Source: Ndongobacter massiliensis
GTDB taxonomy: Bacteria > Bacillota > Clostridia > Tissierellales > Peptoniphilaceae
NCBI RefSeq assembly: GCF_900120375.1
Contig: NZ_LT635480.1
Span: 868,001-932,000, forward strand
Length of the DNA: 64,000 bases
Direction of reading: 5' to 3'
Under the pieces are notes generated by a model. That model had not been told where the DNA came from. It did no database searches and saw nothing but the letters and a program-made list of their open reading frames with translations. The translations under genes were made by a program, and so were the position numbers. The first letter of the stretch is position 1. The number at the start of each line of letters is the position of its first letter. Shown here piece after piece: positions 48,583-59,481 of this stretch.

Positions 48583-50781
48583 TCATTCGAGAAAATCGCG
48601 AATCTTTTTGCTGCGCGTCGGGTGTTTGAGCTTCCGGATGGCCTTGGCTTCAATCTGACGAATGCGTTCCCGCGTGACGGAAAACTCGCGTCCAACTTCC
48701 TCGAGGGTGCGCGGCACTCCGTCATTGAGTCCAAAACGCAGCTCCAGCACTTTGCGTTCGCGGTCGGACAGAGTGGAAAGAATTTCGCCCAACTCTTCGC
48801 GCAACATCGTATAGTTGGCTGCCTCGTCCGGCGCAATTGCCGTCTCGTCCTCAATAAAATCGCCCAAATGCGAATCTTCTTCTTCCCCGATCGGCGTTTC
48901 CAGCGAAACCGGCTCCTGTGCAATCTTTCGGATCACACGCACCCGCTCCACATCGACATTCATTTCCTTTGCAATTTCTTCGTTGGTCGGATCACGTCCC
49001 AATTCCTGCAACAATTGTCGTTGCGCGCGCGAAAGTTTGTTGATGGTCTCGACCATGTGCACCGGAATGCGGATGGTGCGCGCCTGATCCGCAATGGCGC
49101 GGGTGATTGCCTGACGAATCCACCACGTTGCATAAGTCGAAAATTTGAATCCGCGGTGATAATCAAACTTCTCCACCGCTTTCATCAATCCCAGATTGCC
49201 CTCTTGAATCAGATCCAAAAAACTCATCCCGCGGCCGACATAACGCTTGGCGATGGAAACGACCAGACGTAAATTCGTCTCCGCCAGTTTTTTTGCCGCG
49301 CGGTTGCCGCGCCGCATCCACTCCTGCACCACCTGCATTTCTTCTTCGCTCAGTCGCTTGGACGCAAGGGACATGCGCCGCCCCTGTTCGGATTGCAGCC
49401 CCTGCAGATCCACATCCGTCAACAACTCCTCCGACAGAATTCGCCGGGCAAGACGCGTTCTTGCCTGAATCTCCAGCAATTTCGTTTCGTCCACCGACTC
49501 CGATCGATCTTTCACCAATCGCTTTTCAAGAATGCGCACCTGATCCAAAAAGAACGCATAATCCGGCGCTTCAATTTCTGTCAACTTGCTCTTCGGATCT
49601 TCATTTTTCAGCCCGAAAAACAGTTTGTCCAGGACGGCATTATTTTCAAAAAGACGCAGGCGGGTCGGACCGGCAATGCACCCTCGACGCGTCAAAATTT
49701 CAAATTCCACATTCTGCGCCGAGTCGACAATTTCAAGCAGCGTTTTCTCCGGCACCGGATCCGCCTCTTCTTTTTCCTTGCGGAAAAGGAAGGTAACCGC
49801 CGCTTCCAAGGCGTCTCGGTTTGCTGTGGCATGGGCCAACGCGGCAGACGGGACGCGCTCCTCCGGCATCACCAGATACTCGACAACCCCTTCCACGACG
49901 GCCGCCGCATACGCCAATTCCCGTTTTTCCGTCTCCACCAGCGTGCGTTTGAGCAGACGGCGGCGAATGTAACGTTCGAGCAGACGCCCGAGTGTGACCA
50001 TGCGAAATTCTTCCGCATCCTCTACGGCCACTTCTTCCTGAAATGCCAAGGCAAAAAAGCGTTTCAGCTGTTCGTAGCGCACCGTGCGGCGTTTTCCCAT
50101 GCCGTGCCGTTTTTTCTGTGTCTCCGCAAACTCAGCCAAATCACCGGCAATCCGCCCCAATAGCGCTACCTTTGCCATTTCAATTTCTTCGCGCAGGGTG
50201 CAGCGCTGATCCCGCACCGCACGAATCAAATCGTCGTCAATCGGACGATCATCTTCCAACACCTCGCGCAGACGATACTCCCGGTAGCGCACCTTATCCG
50301 CAATCCCGCTGTTTTCCATGCGCTTGGCCAAAATGACCTCTTCTTCCGCCGTTAAAAGCGGAATTTTCCCGATTTCTTTCAGGTACATTTTCACCGGATC
50401 ATCCACGGAAATATTTTTCAGGTTGACGCTTTCTTTTCCGTCTTTCTCCCGTTCTTCCTCCGCGGTTTTTTTTACCTCTTCATCGAGCTCCTCCTCGTCG
50501 GTTTCCTCGTCATCGACCAAATCGTCTTCATCTTCAACTTTCTCCGGTTCAAATGTACTGTCATCGAGTTCGTAGCCGTCATCACAGAGGATTTTTTGAA
50601 TGTCCTCCCGGTCTTCCTCGTCCAGCGCCTCATAGCCGTCGATTTGCTCAAAATCGGATTGTGTATATTTTTCGTGGTTTTGCCGGGCTATTTTTCGCAA
50701 TTCTTCCGCGATGATCTGCTTGATTTCATCGACATCCGGCTGTTCTTCCACCACTTTCTCCGGGCTCTTCCGTTCGGTCAT
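48583..50781 (-). CDS. rpoD: Primary sigma factor RpoD/SigA with large insertion
   Basis: Housekeeping sigma factor that directs RNA polymerase to -10/-35 promoters. 732 residues from ATG 50781 (GGAGGGCGG; overlaps dnaG stop as ATGA). Acidic region 1.1 spans about 1-118; region 1.2 is at 125-158 ([18 protein letters not shown]). Then roughly 320 residues (160-480) not found in typical Firmicutes SigA separate it from region 2 ([47 protein letters not shown]). Regions 3 and 4 are standard ([31 protein letters not shown]). The length resembles proteobacterial sigma-70 more than Bacillus SigA (about 370). Confidence 0.96.
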   Translation of the reverse strand: MTERKSPEKVVEEQPDVDEIKQIIAEELRKIARQNHEKYTQSDFEQIDGYEALDEEDREDIQKILCDDGYELDDSTFEPEKVEDEDDLVDDEETDEEELDEEVKKTAEEEREKDGKESVNLKNISVDDPVKMYLKEIGKIPLLTAEEEVILAKRMENSGIADKVRYREYRLREVLEDDRPIDDDLIRAVRDQRCTLREEIEMAKVALLGRIAGDLAEFAETQKKRHGMGKRRTVRYEQLKRFFALAFQEEVAVEDAEEFRMVTLGRLLERYIRRRLLKRTLVETEKRELAYAAAVVEGVVEYLVMPEERVPSAALAHATANRDALEAAVTFLFRKEKEEADPVPEKTLLEIVDSAQNVEFEILTRRGCIAGPTRLRLFENNAVLDKLFFGLKNEDPKSKLTEIEAPDYAFFLDQVRILEKRLVKDRSESVDETKLLEIQARTRLARRILSEELLTDVDLQGLQSEQGRRMSLASKRLSEEEMQVVQEWMRRGNRAAKKLAETNLRLVVSIAKRYVGRGMSFLDLIQEGNLGLMKAVEKFDYHRGFKFSTYATWWIRQAITRAIADQARTIRIPVHMVETINKLSRAQRQLLQELGRDPTNEEIAKEMNVDVERVRVIRKIAQEPVSLETPIGEEEDSHLGDFIEDETAIAPDEAANYTMLREELGEILSTLSDRERKVLELRFGLNDGVPRTLEEVGREFSVTRERIRQIEAKAIRKLKHPTRSKKIRDFLE

Positions 50782-52742
50782 TCCGCCCTCCTTCCCCGCA
50801 TCTTCAAGGCGCGATCCAGTGCCTGCAATTCCTGTAACAACTCTGCGCGCGTCGTTTTCTCGCTCCACTCTTCCGTTCCCTCTTGTAACATCTTTCGAAT
50901 CTGCTCGCGTCGCTGCTTCTTTTCAAATCGTTCCACTCGGGCAATCAACTGCGGGCACATTTTTTCCCATTGTACATTCCGAATGCCGTCCGCTTCCGCC
51001 AGGCGCTGCACCTCTTCCAGCGAAGTCAACCAAGCCTGTGCCGTCTCGTCCGTCAGCGCGCTGCGCAGCCACTCAATCTGCGGCGGAATAGAGGACGTGC
51101 GCAGCGATCGCACCGCACGAAACAACGCCAACGCAGGGCGACTTGCCAAAAACGACTCCGCCAGCGGTTCCAACTGCGTAAAGCACGTCTCATCCGCCTG
51201 GCACAACCGTATCACTTCAAATTCCAACCGCGCCCGCTCTCTGGATTCATCGTTTCCATTCATACCCATTTGTACAGAAATTGCATCGGCAGTCGCCTGT
51301 TCAAATGGCTCCTCCTGCGCGTCGTACAAGGTCTCGTAGTAGGTATCCGGCACCCCATCCGTACGCATTGCCTCCTCACGTGGGGGCGCTTCCCGTTTCG
51401 TGCGCGCGCGTTGTGCAATTTCCGGTCGGGCATGTCCGCGCGTCCGCTTTTCTTCGGCTAATAATGCCGCCTGACGCTTTACGTCTGCGCGCACACTCTC
51501 GCTGTCCGCACCGACCGATTCCGCCACCTGCGCCGCATAAATATCCCGCGTCGCTTCTTCTTGTAATGTTGCTAAGTATGCCGTCGCCGCCCGCAGGTAA
51601 TCCACGCGCCCCGCCACAGTCTCCATATCGTAGCCGCTGCGACAGATACGCAGTTCAAAATCCGGAGGATCCAAGCCCTGCTCCATCGCTGTTTCAAAAG
51701 CCGGCAGTCCTTTTTCTCGCACATACTCGTCCGGATCCTTGCCGTCCGGCAAGAGGATCATCTTCGGAATTACGCCTTCTTGTTGAAAAATGTCGATGGC
51801 GCGGCGCGATGCTTTTATGCCGGCGGCGTCGCCATCGTAACAGAGGTAGATCTGTTTGCCATAGCGGCGGATCAGGTGTGCCTGCTGCGGAGTCAGTGCC
51901 GTGCCCAAACTGGCGGCCGCATAGGGTGCGCCGGCGGAATGCAGCGCGATGACGTCCATGTAGCCTTCCACGAGCAGCACGCGATCCTTATTTTTTCCCT
52001 TCTGTAAGATATGTACCCCGTATAGATTTTCTCCTTTGTGAAAAAGATCGGACTCGGGCGAATTCAGATACTTGGGGTTTCCCGCGCCGATGATGCGTCC
52101 GCCGAACCCGATGACCCGACTGCGGTTCGATAGAATCGGGAACATCAGCCGATTGCGAAAGCGGTCGTAGAAACCCGTTCCGTGATTGGAACGGGAAATC
52201 AGTCCCAGGTGCAGCATATCCTCGTCGGCATAGCCCTTCTCATGCAGGTAGTCGTACAAACTATGTCCGCTTTCATCCGCATAACCGAGCATAAAATCAT
52301 TGATAATATCCGGCGTCATGCCCCGCCCGCGCAAGTAATTCTGCGGAATGCGGTTGGTCAAAAGGTTGCGGTAGTAAAAAAGCATGGCCTCACGATTCAG
52401 CGCATACAGCTTTTCCATGCGCTGGTGCGCGCCGCCTGCCACGGCGGATTCTTCGATGGGAATGCCGTATTTCTTCGCCAAAAATCGCACGGCATCCGGA
52501 AAGTCCAATCCCTCTTCCTTCATGATAAATCGGATGCCGTCGCCACCTTCTCCGCAGCCGAAACAATGATAGGTCCCGCGCGCTTCTGTCACTACAAATG
52601 AAGGCGTTTTTTCCTGGTGAAACGGGCATAACCCCTTGTACAGTGAGCCTGCACGCTTGAGTTGTACATATTCTCCGACCAGCGAGACGATGTCAATGGC
52701 CTGACGAACGTTCTCAACGGTTTGATCGGAAAGATAGCCCAT
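50778..52742 (-). CDS. dnaG: DNA primase
   Basis: Synthesises RNA primers for replication. 654 residues. N-terminal zinc finger of CHC2 type ([12 protein letters not shown] then [11 protein letters not shown]), the TOPRIM core with the acidic motif VEGYMD and YDGDAAG, and a C-terminal helicase-binding region rich in charged residues. The start is ATG 52742 after AAGGAGG, 13 bases downstream of dgt. It overlaps rpoD by four bases, keeping the macromolecular synthesis pair. Confidence 0.97.
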   Translation of the reverse strand: MGYLSDQTVENVRQAIDIVSLVGEYVQLKRAGSLYKGLCPFHQEKTPSFVVTEARGTYHCFGCGEGGDGIRFIMKEEGLDFPDAVRFLAKKYGIPIEESAVAGGAHQRMEKLYALNREAMLFYYRNLLTNRIPQNYLRGRGMTPDIINDFMLGYADESGHSLYDYLHEKGYADEDMLHLGLISRSNHGTGFYDRFRNRLMFPILSNRSRVIGFGGRIIGAGNPKYLNSPESDLFHKGENLYGVHILQKGKNKDRVLLVEGYMDVIALHSAGAPYAAASLGTALTPQQAHLIRRYGKQIYLCYDGDAAGIKASRRAIDIFQQEGVIPKMILLPDGKDPDEYVREKGLPAFETAMEQGLDPPDFELRICRSGYDMETVAGRVDYLRAATAYLATLQEEATRDIYAAQVAESVGADSESVRADVKRQAALLAEEKRTRGHARPEIAQRARTKREAPPREEAMRTDGVPDTYYETLYDAQEEPFEQATADAISVQMGMNGNDESRERARLEFEVIRLCQADETCFTQLEPLAESFLASRPALALFRAVRSLRTSSIPPQIEWLRSALTDETAQAWLTSLEEVQRLAEADGIRNVQWEKMCPQLIARVERFEKKQRREQIRKMLQEGTEEWSEKTTRAELLQELQALDRALKMRGRRAE

Positions 52743-52754
52743 ACATCCTCCTTA

Positions 52755-53774
52755 CTACATCTTTTTCCATACTTGGGGAATAAAAAGATCTTCGTAGGTA
52801 TGAATTAAAAACAGATCCGTCATGCCTGCAATGTAGTCTCCCACGCGCCATGCCAACGAATCCTCCGCATGTGTATCCGTGTACAGTGCCCGATGACTTT
52901 CCGGAAGGCGATCCGGCGCCTGCATGTAAAACGCGAACACATCTTCAATGATGTGCTTTAATTTTTCATTTTCTCCTTTTACCAGGGCGTTTGTATACAC
53001 TTCCCGAAACATAAACGCGCGCAGCGTCTGCGCAGCTTGTCGTACCTCTTCCTGCATGGAAATGGTATTCGTATTGCGGCTTGCCTCAATGACGGCGCAC
53101 ACCATCGTCGCAATGCGCTGGGAAGACGTGTGCCCCAGTACCCGCGTTGCCTCTTTTGGCAGTTCCTCTTCTGAAAGCACGCCCGCTCGAATGGAGTCGT
53201 CAATATCGTGATTGATATACGCGATGCGATCCGCAAACTTTAACAGACGCCCTTCCAGCGTCGCCGCTTCGTTGTCTCCGCTGTGATTTGCAATGCCGTC
53301 CAATACTTCCCATGTTAAATTCAGGCCGCGCCGCTTCGGCGTCGTCTCTAAAAATTCGAGCACGCGCACCGATTGATGGTAGTGCGTAAATCCCGGCAAA
53401 AGATCGCGCAGCACTTCTTCCCCGGCATGTCCGAAAGGCGTATGTCCGACATCATGCCCCAGCGCCATCGCTTCAATCAAATCCTCGTTGAGGCGCAGCG
53501 CTCGTGCCATGGTGCGCGCGATCTGCGACACTTCCAGCGTATGGGTAAGACGGGTGCGATAATGATCCCCTTCGGGTGAAATAAAAACCTGCGTTTTGTG
53601 TTTCAGTCGGCGAAATGCCTTGGAATGCAAAATGCGGTCGCGATCCCTTTGAAAGTCGGTGCGAATCGTATCCTTTTCTTCGGGATCCCGGCGACCGCGC
53701 GTCAACGCTGACTGTTGCGCCGCCTGACAAAGAAATTGCGCTTCCCGCGCTTCGGTTTCCTCACGAATATTCAT
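52755..53774 (-). CDS. dgt: Deoxyguanosinetriphosphate triphosphohydrolase-like protein (HD domain)
   Basis: HD-domain dNTPase that releases triphosphate from dGTP or other dNTPs. 339 residues from ATG 53774 (GGGAGGCGG upstream). The dGTPase signature RDRILHSKAFRRLKHKTQVF precedes the HD motifs HTLEVSQIARTMAR and GHDVGHTPFGHAGE, and DRIAYINHDIDDSIRAG carries the last metal ligand. It lies just ahead of dnaG, an arrangement common in clostridia. Confidence 0.92.
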   Translation of the reverse strand: MNIREETEAREAQFLCQAAQQSALTRGRRDPEEKDTIRTDFQRDRDRILHSKAFRRLKHKTQVFISPEGDHYRTRLTHTLEVSQIARTMARALRLNEDLIEAMALGHDVGHTPFGHAGEEVLRDLLPGFTHYHQSVRVLEFLETTPKRRGLNLTWEVLDGIANHSGDNEAATLEGRLLKFADRIAYINHDIDDSIRAGVLSEEELPKEATRVLGHTSSQRIATMVCAVIEASRNTNTISMQEEVRQAAQTLRAFMFREVYTNALVKGENEKLKHIIEDVFAFYMQAPDRLPESHRALYTDTHAEDSLAWRVGDYIAGMTDLFLIHTYEDLFIPQVWKKM

Positions 53775-53858
53775 GTCCGCCTCCCTTCCGCCCATTGATA
53801 CCCCTTTCGAGCGCAAATGCAAACGATGCCGAAATGATTTGCGGGGAAATGACGGCGC

Positions 53859-54689
53859 TTAAATCGCGCAGTGGCGGCGAACGGAGGTGCCGAAGTTTTT
53901 GCGCATTTCTTCCACAATGCGCGTAGCGGATTGTTCAATCGTCCAGGCGCTCACATCAATGACTGCACAGCCAACCTTATCAAAAATGCCTTGTGCGTAG
54001 GCGAGTTCGCGCCCAATCCGCTCGTCGTCCGAATAGATGCCCCCCTCCAGCCCCAAATCCTTCATGCGCTCCGTGCGGATATCGCCCAGTTTCTCCGGTG
54101 AAATAATCAAACCGATCACCCGCTTGGGGTCGACGCGATACAGCTCCGCAGGCACAGCAATCTCGGGCACCAGGGGTAAGTTGCATACATTGTAGCCTTT
54201 ATTGGCTAAGAGCATGGAAAGCGGTGTCTTGGACGTGCGCGATACGCCGATTAAGACGATGTCCGCTTTCAACAGCCCGCGCTTATCCTTGCCATCGTCG
54301 TATTTTACGGCAAATTCGATACAGGAGATCTTGTTGAAATACTCGGGATCCAATTCGCGCGTCAAGCCCGGAAGCCGGCGCGCGGGTTTACCCGTTACAT
54401 CTTCCAAAATGCGCAGCGGAATATCAAATAAATCGATGAAAGGAACGCCCGCCTCGACACATTTTTTCTGCAAATACAGCGCAACATCCGGCATCACCAC
54501 AGAGTGGATGATCACGGCATGGGACAAATCCTCTCGAAAGATTCCGTCCACGCACGCCCGATCCGTGGTATCGGAACGCGACGACAGGTCAAACTCCAGA
54601 TCTTCAAATTGACTGAGCCACGCCTTGGCCGCCATTTCTCCGGTTTCCCCGGTGGAATCTGAGACGACCAGCACTTTCAGGACCTCCAT
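53859..54689 (-). CDS. Pyruvate, phosphate dikinase regulatory protein (PPSR family)
   Basis: Bifunctional ADP-dependent kinase/pyrophosphorylase that switches pyruvate phosphate dikinase or PEP synthase off and on. 276 residues from ATG 54689, with a GGGGGTG ribosome site of modest quality. The N-terminal VVSDSTGETGE motif and the P-loop DIVLIGVSRTSKTPLSMLLA are exact for the family. C-terminal AWTIEQSATRIVEEM is typical. The target dikinase gene is not in the window. It follows glyS by 11 bases, the position yqfL holds in Bacillus; the ccpN gene that sits between them there is missing. Confidence 0.93.
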   Translation of the reverse strand: MEVLKVLVVSDSTGETGEMAAKAWLSQFEDLEFDLSSRSDTTDRACVDGIFREDLSHAVIIHSVVMPDVALYLQKKCVEAGVPFIDLFDIPLRILEDVTGKPARRLPGLTRELDPEYFNKISCIEFAVKYDDGKDKRGLLKADIVLIGVSRTSKTPLSMLLANKGYNVCNLPLVPEIAVPAELYRVDPKRVIGLIISPEKLGDIRTERMKDLGLEGGIYSDDERIGRELAYAQGIFDKVGCAVIDVSAWTIEQSATRIVEEMRKNFGTSVRRHCAI

Positions 54690-54700
54690 ACGCACCCCCG

Positions 54701-56770
54701 CTACTGACGAACAATTTCCTTGGGAACTAAAAATTGGGTGATACATTCATAAACGCGCCCCAGCATGCCCAGGCGTGCATTGCGCAGCGCTTCGTCTTCG
54801 ACAAGAATCATCGTCGCATCCAGATAGGCATCCAGCGTCGGCATCCATTCGCACAATAGTGCCCACGCATCTGCAAACCGATGCGCCGCAAGCGCCCTTT
54901 CCACTTCTTCGCCGCGATCCATACTGTGTTCCAGCATCCGATCCTCTTCCTGTAGAACCGTGGAATCCCACGCCGTGGTCGACGCTTTTTCCGCCAGACT
55001 TTCCACGCGGACAAAGGTTGTGATCCTCGCATCGCCGTCGGCGTCCAGATGCTTTTGTACGACTTTGGCGCGCTGCGTCCAAGCACAGAGATCAAAGGGA
55101 CCGGCCGCAAGCACCGCCTGTGCCACATCATAGCGAATGCCGCTTTCCCGCAACTTGTTTTCCAAACGGCCTAGGAAAAATCCGCGAATTTTTTTCATCG
55201 TTTCATCATAGTCAAACACGAGACTGAACTGCTCCACATAGGCGACAAAAGCTTCCCGGAATGCCGCTTCAAAGTCAATATACAGTTTGGATGCGCAGGC
55301 GATGTCAATGATGCCGATGGCGGCACGGCGCAATCCGAAGGGATCCTGCGATCCGCTCACTTCCGTCCCGATCGCGTACAGGCCGGCAATGGTGTCGATA
55401 TTGTCACAGAGCGACAGCAGGGTGCCTGCCGTCGAACGCGGAAGCGGCGCCCCCGAATAGCGCGGCATGTATTGCTCTTCGATCGCCTGCGCAACAATGT
55501 CGTTTTCTCCGGAGCAGCCGGCATACAGACGCCCCATGGTGCCTTGCAATTCCGTAAATTCCACGACCATATGCGTCACCAAATCACATTTCGATAGCCG
55601 CGCGGCGCGCATCGCATTTTGCACCGTTCCGGTGCCGACGCTTAGATCTCCGCCCATTTCCTCGACCAACGACACCAGACGATCCGATTTGTCCGCCATC
55701 GTCCCGAGTCCTTCGTGGAACACCAACCCGTGCAAGGCCTCTTCATAGGCCTCCAGCGGTTTTTTCAGATCCTGTTCATAGAAAAACCGGGCATCTTCCA
55801 GCCGGGGAATCAACACTTTTTCATTGCCCTTTACGACATTCTCCAAACCGTATGCATCCCCATTGCGCACGGAAAGAAAGAGCGGAAGCAACTTCCCGCG
55901 ATCGTCGACGACGGGGAAATACCGCTGTTGGTCTTTCATCGGCGTAATCAAGACTTCCGGCGGCAGCGTCAGATACGACGTCGGAATATGCCCTAGAAAG
56001 ACCGTCGGGTACTCCACCAAAGAGACGACTTCATTCATCAGATCTTCGTCCGCAAGCGGCTCTCCGCCCTTCTCACTTGCCAAGCGATTCAGCCCGCGCA
56101 CAATGCGGCGCCGACGCTCTTCCTCATCGACAATGACGTAATTCTCTTCGAGCAGCGCTTCATAATCCGCGTTATGTGCAACAACAATATTCTGCGAACC
56201 GAGCACACGGTGTCCTCGCGTCGTCCGACCGACGGGAATGCCCTCCAAGTCAAACGGCAACACCTCATCATCCAACAGGGACAGAAACCAACGGATGGGT
56301 CGCAGAAACTGAAGGTTTTTGCCGCCCCAGCGCATGGCGCGGGGATTGGAGATGCGGCGAATCACCTTCGGAACGATGCGTGCAAGCACCTCGGCAACGG
56401 AGATCGCTTTTTTTTGCAGGCGCACGAAAACATAGGTGTCCTTCCCCTTGGTTTCAAAGAAGACATCCGATTCCTGCGCCCCCTTGCTGCGCAAAAAGCC
56501 GAGCAGCGCTTTCGTCGGCGCCCCCGCTTCGTCATAGGCGATGCGCTTCGCCGGCCCGCGCACAATCTCCTCCCGTGCGGTATCCAATGGCGCAATATTC
56601 TCCGCCCACAGCGTGAATCGACGCGGCGTGCTTGCGCAGCGCAGCGATTCGGCGGTGAGTCCCTCTTCTTTCAATTCTTCGGAAAAAAATTGTACCAACT
56701 GTTCTTTGGTTGCGGCAATGCGTCGGAAGGGGAACTCCTCCACGCCGATTTCTAATAAATATTGACTCAT
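54701..56770 (-). CDS. glyS: Glycyl-tRNA synthetase beta subunit
   Basis: Large subunit of the bacterial alpha2beta2 GlyRS. 689 residues, standard. The N-terminal segment [21 protein letters not shown], the conserved [15 protein letters not shown] and [23 protein letters not shown] (partial) are diagnostic, with [10 protein letters not shown] and the HD-like DKSDRLV region in the middle and a C-terminal DALR-type helical domain. The start ATG 56770 overlaps the glyQ stop in ATGA and has GGAGG. Terminal gene order glyQ-glyS-PPSR is conserved. Confidence 0.97.
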   Translation of the reverse strand: MSQYLLEIGVEEFPFRRIAATKEQLVQFFSEELKEEGLTAESLRCASTPRRFTLWAENIAPLDTAREEIVRGPAKRIAYDEAGAPTKALLGFLRSKGAQESDVFFETKGKDTYVFVRLQKKAISVAEVLARIVPKVIRRISNPRAMRWGGKNLQFLRPIRWFLSLLDDEVLPFDLEGIPVGRTTRGHRVLGSQNIVVAHNADYEALLEENYVIVDEEERRRRIVRGLNRLASEKGGEPLADEDLMNEVVSLVEYPTVFLGHIPTSYLTLPPEVLITPMKDQQRYFPVVDDRGKLLPLFLSVRNGDAYGLENVVKGNEKVLIPRLEDARFFYEQDLKKPLEAYEEALHGLVFHEGLGTMADKSDRLVSLVEEMGGDLSVGTGTVQNAMRAARLSKCDLVTHMVVEFTELQGTMGRLYAGCSGENDIVAQAIEEQYMPRYSGAPLPRSTAGTLLSLCDNIDTIAGLYAIGTEVSGSQDPFGLRRAAIGIIDIACASKLYIDFEAAFREAFVAYVEQFSLVFDYDETMKKIRGFFLGRLENKLRESGIRYDVAQAVLAAGPFDLCAWTQRAKVVQKHLDADGDARITTFVRVESLAEKASTTAWDSTVLQEEDRMLEHSMDRGEEVERALAAHRFADAWALLCEWMPTLDAYLDATMILVEDEALRNARLGMLGRVYECITQFLVPKEIVRQ

Positions 56771-57657
56771 ACTTCCTCCTTCGACTCCGCCCGATGCAAC
56801 AGGGGAAAGTTCAATTCTTTCCGCTTCTCAATATACGCACGCGCCACTTCACGCGACAAGTCGCGCACGCGCGCAATGTAGTGGCTGCGCTCCGAAACGG
56901 CGATGGCGCCGCGGGCATCCAGCACATTGAAAGTGTGTGAACATTTCAAAACAAAATCGTATGCAGGATAAATCAGGTGGTGTCCAATTTGCACCCGCGC
57001 CTGCTCCTCATACTTGGAAAACGCCGCTTTCAAGGCGTCCGTGTCCGCGGTTTCAAAAGAATACACCGACTGTTCCACTTCCTGCATATGAAATAAATCG
57101 CCGTACGTGAGCGTCTCGTTCCACTGTAAGTCATACACATTGTCGACGCCCTGCAAATACATGGCGATGCGTTCCAATCCGACCGTGATTTCGCCGGATT
57201 CCGGTTCCAGTGACAGTCCGCCTACCTGTTGAAAATAAGTGAACTGCGTAATTTCCATGCCGTCGAGCCAGACTTCCCAGCCAACGCCCCATGCTCCCAA
57301 AGTCGGAGACTCCCAGTTATCTTCAACAAAACGGATGTCATGAATCCGTGCATCAATGCCGATCGTTTCCAGACTTTTCAAGTATAAATCCTGAATATTT
57401 TCCGGCGCCGGCTTGAGAAGAACCTGCAACTGGTGATGCTGATACAGGCGATTCGGATTTTCCCCATAGCGTCCGTCCGCCGGTCGACGCGACGGCTCGA
57501 CATAAACCACATGCCAGGGCTCCGGTCCCAATGCGCGCAAAAACGTATTGGGATTCATCGTGCCCGCCCCTTTTTCAATATCATACGGCTCCAACACAGC
57601 GCAGCCTTGTGCGCGCCAGTACTGTTCCAGCCGCTCAATCAACTCCTGAAAATACAT
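56767..57657 (-). CDS. glyQ: Glycyl-tRNA synthetase alpha subunit
   Basis: Catalytic subunit of GlyRS. 296 residues from ATG 57657 (AAAGGAGG upstream; the longer frame runs into recO and is unsupported). Class II segments: [24 protein letters not shown] (partial), [25 protein letters not shown] (partial), [36 protein letters not shown] (partial) and [20 protein letters not shown]. It is followed by glyS with a four-base overlap. A tentative extended -10 promoter overlaps the end of recO. Confidence 0.97.
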   Translation of the reverse strand: MYFQELIERLEQYWRAQGCAVLEPYDIEKGAGTMNPNTFLRALGPEPWHVVYVEPSRRPADGRYGENPNRLYQHHQLQVLLKPAPENIQDLYLKSLETIGIDARIHDIRFVEDNWESPTLGAWGVGWEVWLDGMEITQFTYFQQVGGLSLEPESGEITVGLERIAMYLQGVDNVYDLQWNETLTYGDLFHMQEVEQSVYSFETADTDALKAAFSKYEEQARVQIGHHLIYPAYDFVLKCSHTFNVLDARGAIAVSERSHYIARVRDLSREVARAYIEKRKELNFPLLHRAESKEEV

Positions 57658-57698
57658 ACCGCCTCCTTTGTGCCCCTTAGGTACACATACCTTTGGAG

Positions 57699-57707
57699 AT
57701 TGTATCA
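57699..57707 (-). promoter_or_regulatory. Candidate extended -10 promoter of glyQ
   Basis: TGATACAAT on the minus strand (-10 TACAAT at 57699-57704) overlaps the recO stop codon, 42 bases before the glyQ ATG. No good -35 is present. Confidence 0.4.
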
Positions 57708-58442
57708 TAAGTACCGCAATTTTTTTAATAATTCCATGGATTTCGGCTCGGAAATGCCCGTGTGATATAGAAAATAACGCGCCGTCATTTGGGCCATGCG
57801 CCGTTCTCGGAGTAAATTTTCCGCCTCGATTTCCGCGAACGGCGTGCCCATAACTTTCCACAAAAAAGCCAATGCTTCGCTCGTCATGCGCCACGTATCC
57901 GTCTTTTGCACGCCCGCATGGTCTTCGCACAGCATTCCGCCAGCGGCAGCATCAAAAATGCCCGCACGCACAGGCGTGCCGCAGACCACGCAGCGCGTCA
58001 ATGCGGGTCGGTACCCGAGGAGGGACGCCAATTTTAACGTATACGCACAAAAAAGAGCCGATGTTTGTTCCGGTTGCGCCGACACACAGGCATCCAACAT
58101 AGCTTGAAGAAACGCATAGAGATGCGGCTCTGGCTGTTCAACCAGCACGGCGCGCAGCAAATCACAAGATGCCGCCGCCAACGCCAGTCGTTCAATTTTT
58201 TCGCGCAATTCCAAACGTGCCGCCACTAGTACGCCGTCTTTCAAATAAAAAAGATCGCGCCCCGCCTGCAGATTGAAATCCGCTTCGATATACGGTTCCG
58301 TCAGATTCAACGAGCGGCTCTTTGCGCGACGGGCTCCCTTGCATAATACCGACACGCGCCCCTCGTTCGTCAAAATCTCCAGCATCCGGGACGAATCGCG
58401 CAAGTCATAAGCGCGAAGCACAATCCCGCGTATATTCTTCAC
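57705..58442 (-). CDS. recO: DNA repair protein RecO
   Basis: Recombination mediator that loads RecA on SSB-coated DNA. 245 residues from GTG 58442 (AAGGAGG seven bases upstream). The N-terminal OB fold starts [24 protein letters not shown] (partial), followed by an all-helical domain and a Cys motif CVVCGTPV with a later Cys in GGMLCEDH, which often binds zinc. Located between era and glyQ as in Bacillus. The spacer to era contains short repeats. Confidence 0.93.
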   Translation of the reverse strand: MKNIRGIVLRAYDLRDSSRMLEILTNEGRVSVLCKGARRAKSRSLNLTEPYIEADFNLQAGRDLFYLKDGVLVAARLELREKIERLALAAASCDLLRAVLVEQPEPHLYAFLQAMLDACVSAQPEQTSALFCAYTLKLASLLGYRPALTRCVVCGTPVRAGIFDAAAGGMLCEDHAGVQKTDTWRMTSEALAFLWKVMGTPFAEIEAENLLRERRMAQMTARYFLYHTGISEPKSMELLKKLRYL

Positions 58443-58466
58443 CTGATTCCTCCTTGCCCGTCCCGG

Positions 58467-58561
58467 AAATGGCGAGTGAGCGGCGGCACTCCCAGCAAAG
58501 ATCCTCCCAAATGGTGAGCGCGAAGGCGCTCCTGCCAAAGGCGCTCTGCCAAATGGCGAGC
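58467..58561. repeat. Short imperfect repeats between era and recO
   Basis: Four copies of AAATGGYGAG or the related TGCCAAAGGCGCTC unit occur, at 58467-58476, 58510-58519, 58534-58547 and 58548-58561, the last two in tandem. Their role is unknown; they lie in the 123-base spacer and could form RNA hairpins with the GCGC-rich arms. Confidence 0.5.
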
Positions 58562-58565
58562 CACA

Positions 58566-59465
58566 TCACCCTTCAAAGCCGAAATCATCGACCTTCTTTT
58601 TCTTCTTGCGCCAGTTTTTTTCGACTTTGACCCATAACTGCAGATTGACCCGCGCGCCCAGCATCGGTTCAATCGCCCGCCGCGCCTCGGTTCCGATATG
58701 GCGCAGCATGGCCCCGCCTTTTCCGATGACCATGCCCTTGTGGGAGTCTTTTTCTACGACGATGGTCGCGTCGATGTCATAAAAATCGCGATCCGGCCTT
58801 TTTTTCATCTGCTCAATGCTGACATAGATGCCGTGCGGGATTTCTTCCCGCAGCGCGTGCAGGCATTGTTCGCGAATAAATTCGGCGACGACAAAACGTT
58901 CCGGGCGGTCCGTGATCATCTCCTCCGGGTAGTACTGCGGTCCCGGCGGCAAAAATTCATAAATTTTATTCAAAAGCTCCGGCACCCCAGTTCCCTCCGC
59001 TGCCGAGATTGGACACACGCCAGACAGCCGCCCTTTTTTCTCATAAAAAGCGCAGCGTTCGCGGACGATTTCTTCGGAAACTCTATCAATTTTATTCAAA
59101 GCCAGCAACACGGGGATGCCGGATACACTTTCCAACACTTCATCAATCATCGCATCCAGACGCCCACCGTAGGCTTCTGTGTCCACGACGAGAATAATCA
59201 GATCCGCCCCGTCCAAAGCGCCTTTGGACAAGCGCAGCATGGCTTCGCCCAATTCATTTTTCGGTTGCTGAATTCCCGGCGTGTCCAAAAAGACAATCTG
59301 CATACGCGCATCCGTGTAGATCAGGCGAATGCGGTTGCGCGTCGTCTGCGCCTTTTCGGAAATAATCGAAATGCGCTGTCCAATCAATTGATTGAGCAGC
59401 GTGGACTTTCCGACATTCGGACGCCCGATGACCGCACAAAATCCGGAGTGATAGCTTTCGTTCAT
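58566..59465 (-). CDS. era: GTPase Era
   Basis: Small ribosomal subunit assembly GTPase that binds the 3' end of 16S rRNA. 299 residues. G1 GRPNVGKSTLLN, G3 FLDTPGIQQPK, G4 ALNKIDR and G5 PISAAEG are all present in the first 170 residues; the C-terminal KH domain contains VIGKGGAMLRHIGTEARR. The C-terminus has a basic extension (RKKKKKVDD). The start is ATG 59465 with AAAGGAAA. It lies 16 bases after the undecaprenol kinase fusion gene. Confidence 0.96.
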   Translation of the reverse strand: MNESYHSGFCAVIGRPNVGKSTLLNQLIGQRISIISEKAQTTRNRIRLIYTDARMQIVFLDTPGIQQPKNELGEAMLRLSKGALDGADLIILVVDTEAYGGRLDAMIDEVLESVSGIPVLLALNKIDRVSEEIVRERCAFYEKKGRLSGVCPISAAEGTGVPELLNKIYEFLPPGPQYYPEEMITDRPERFVVAEFIREQCLHALREEIPHGIYVSIEQMKKRPDRDFYDIDATIVVEKDSHKGMVIGKGGAMLRHIGTEARRAIEPMLGARVNLQLWVKVEKNWRKKKKKVDDFGFEG

Positions 59466-59481
59466 AGATTTCCTTTCCCAT

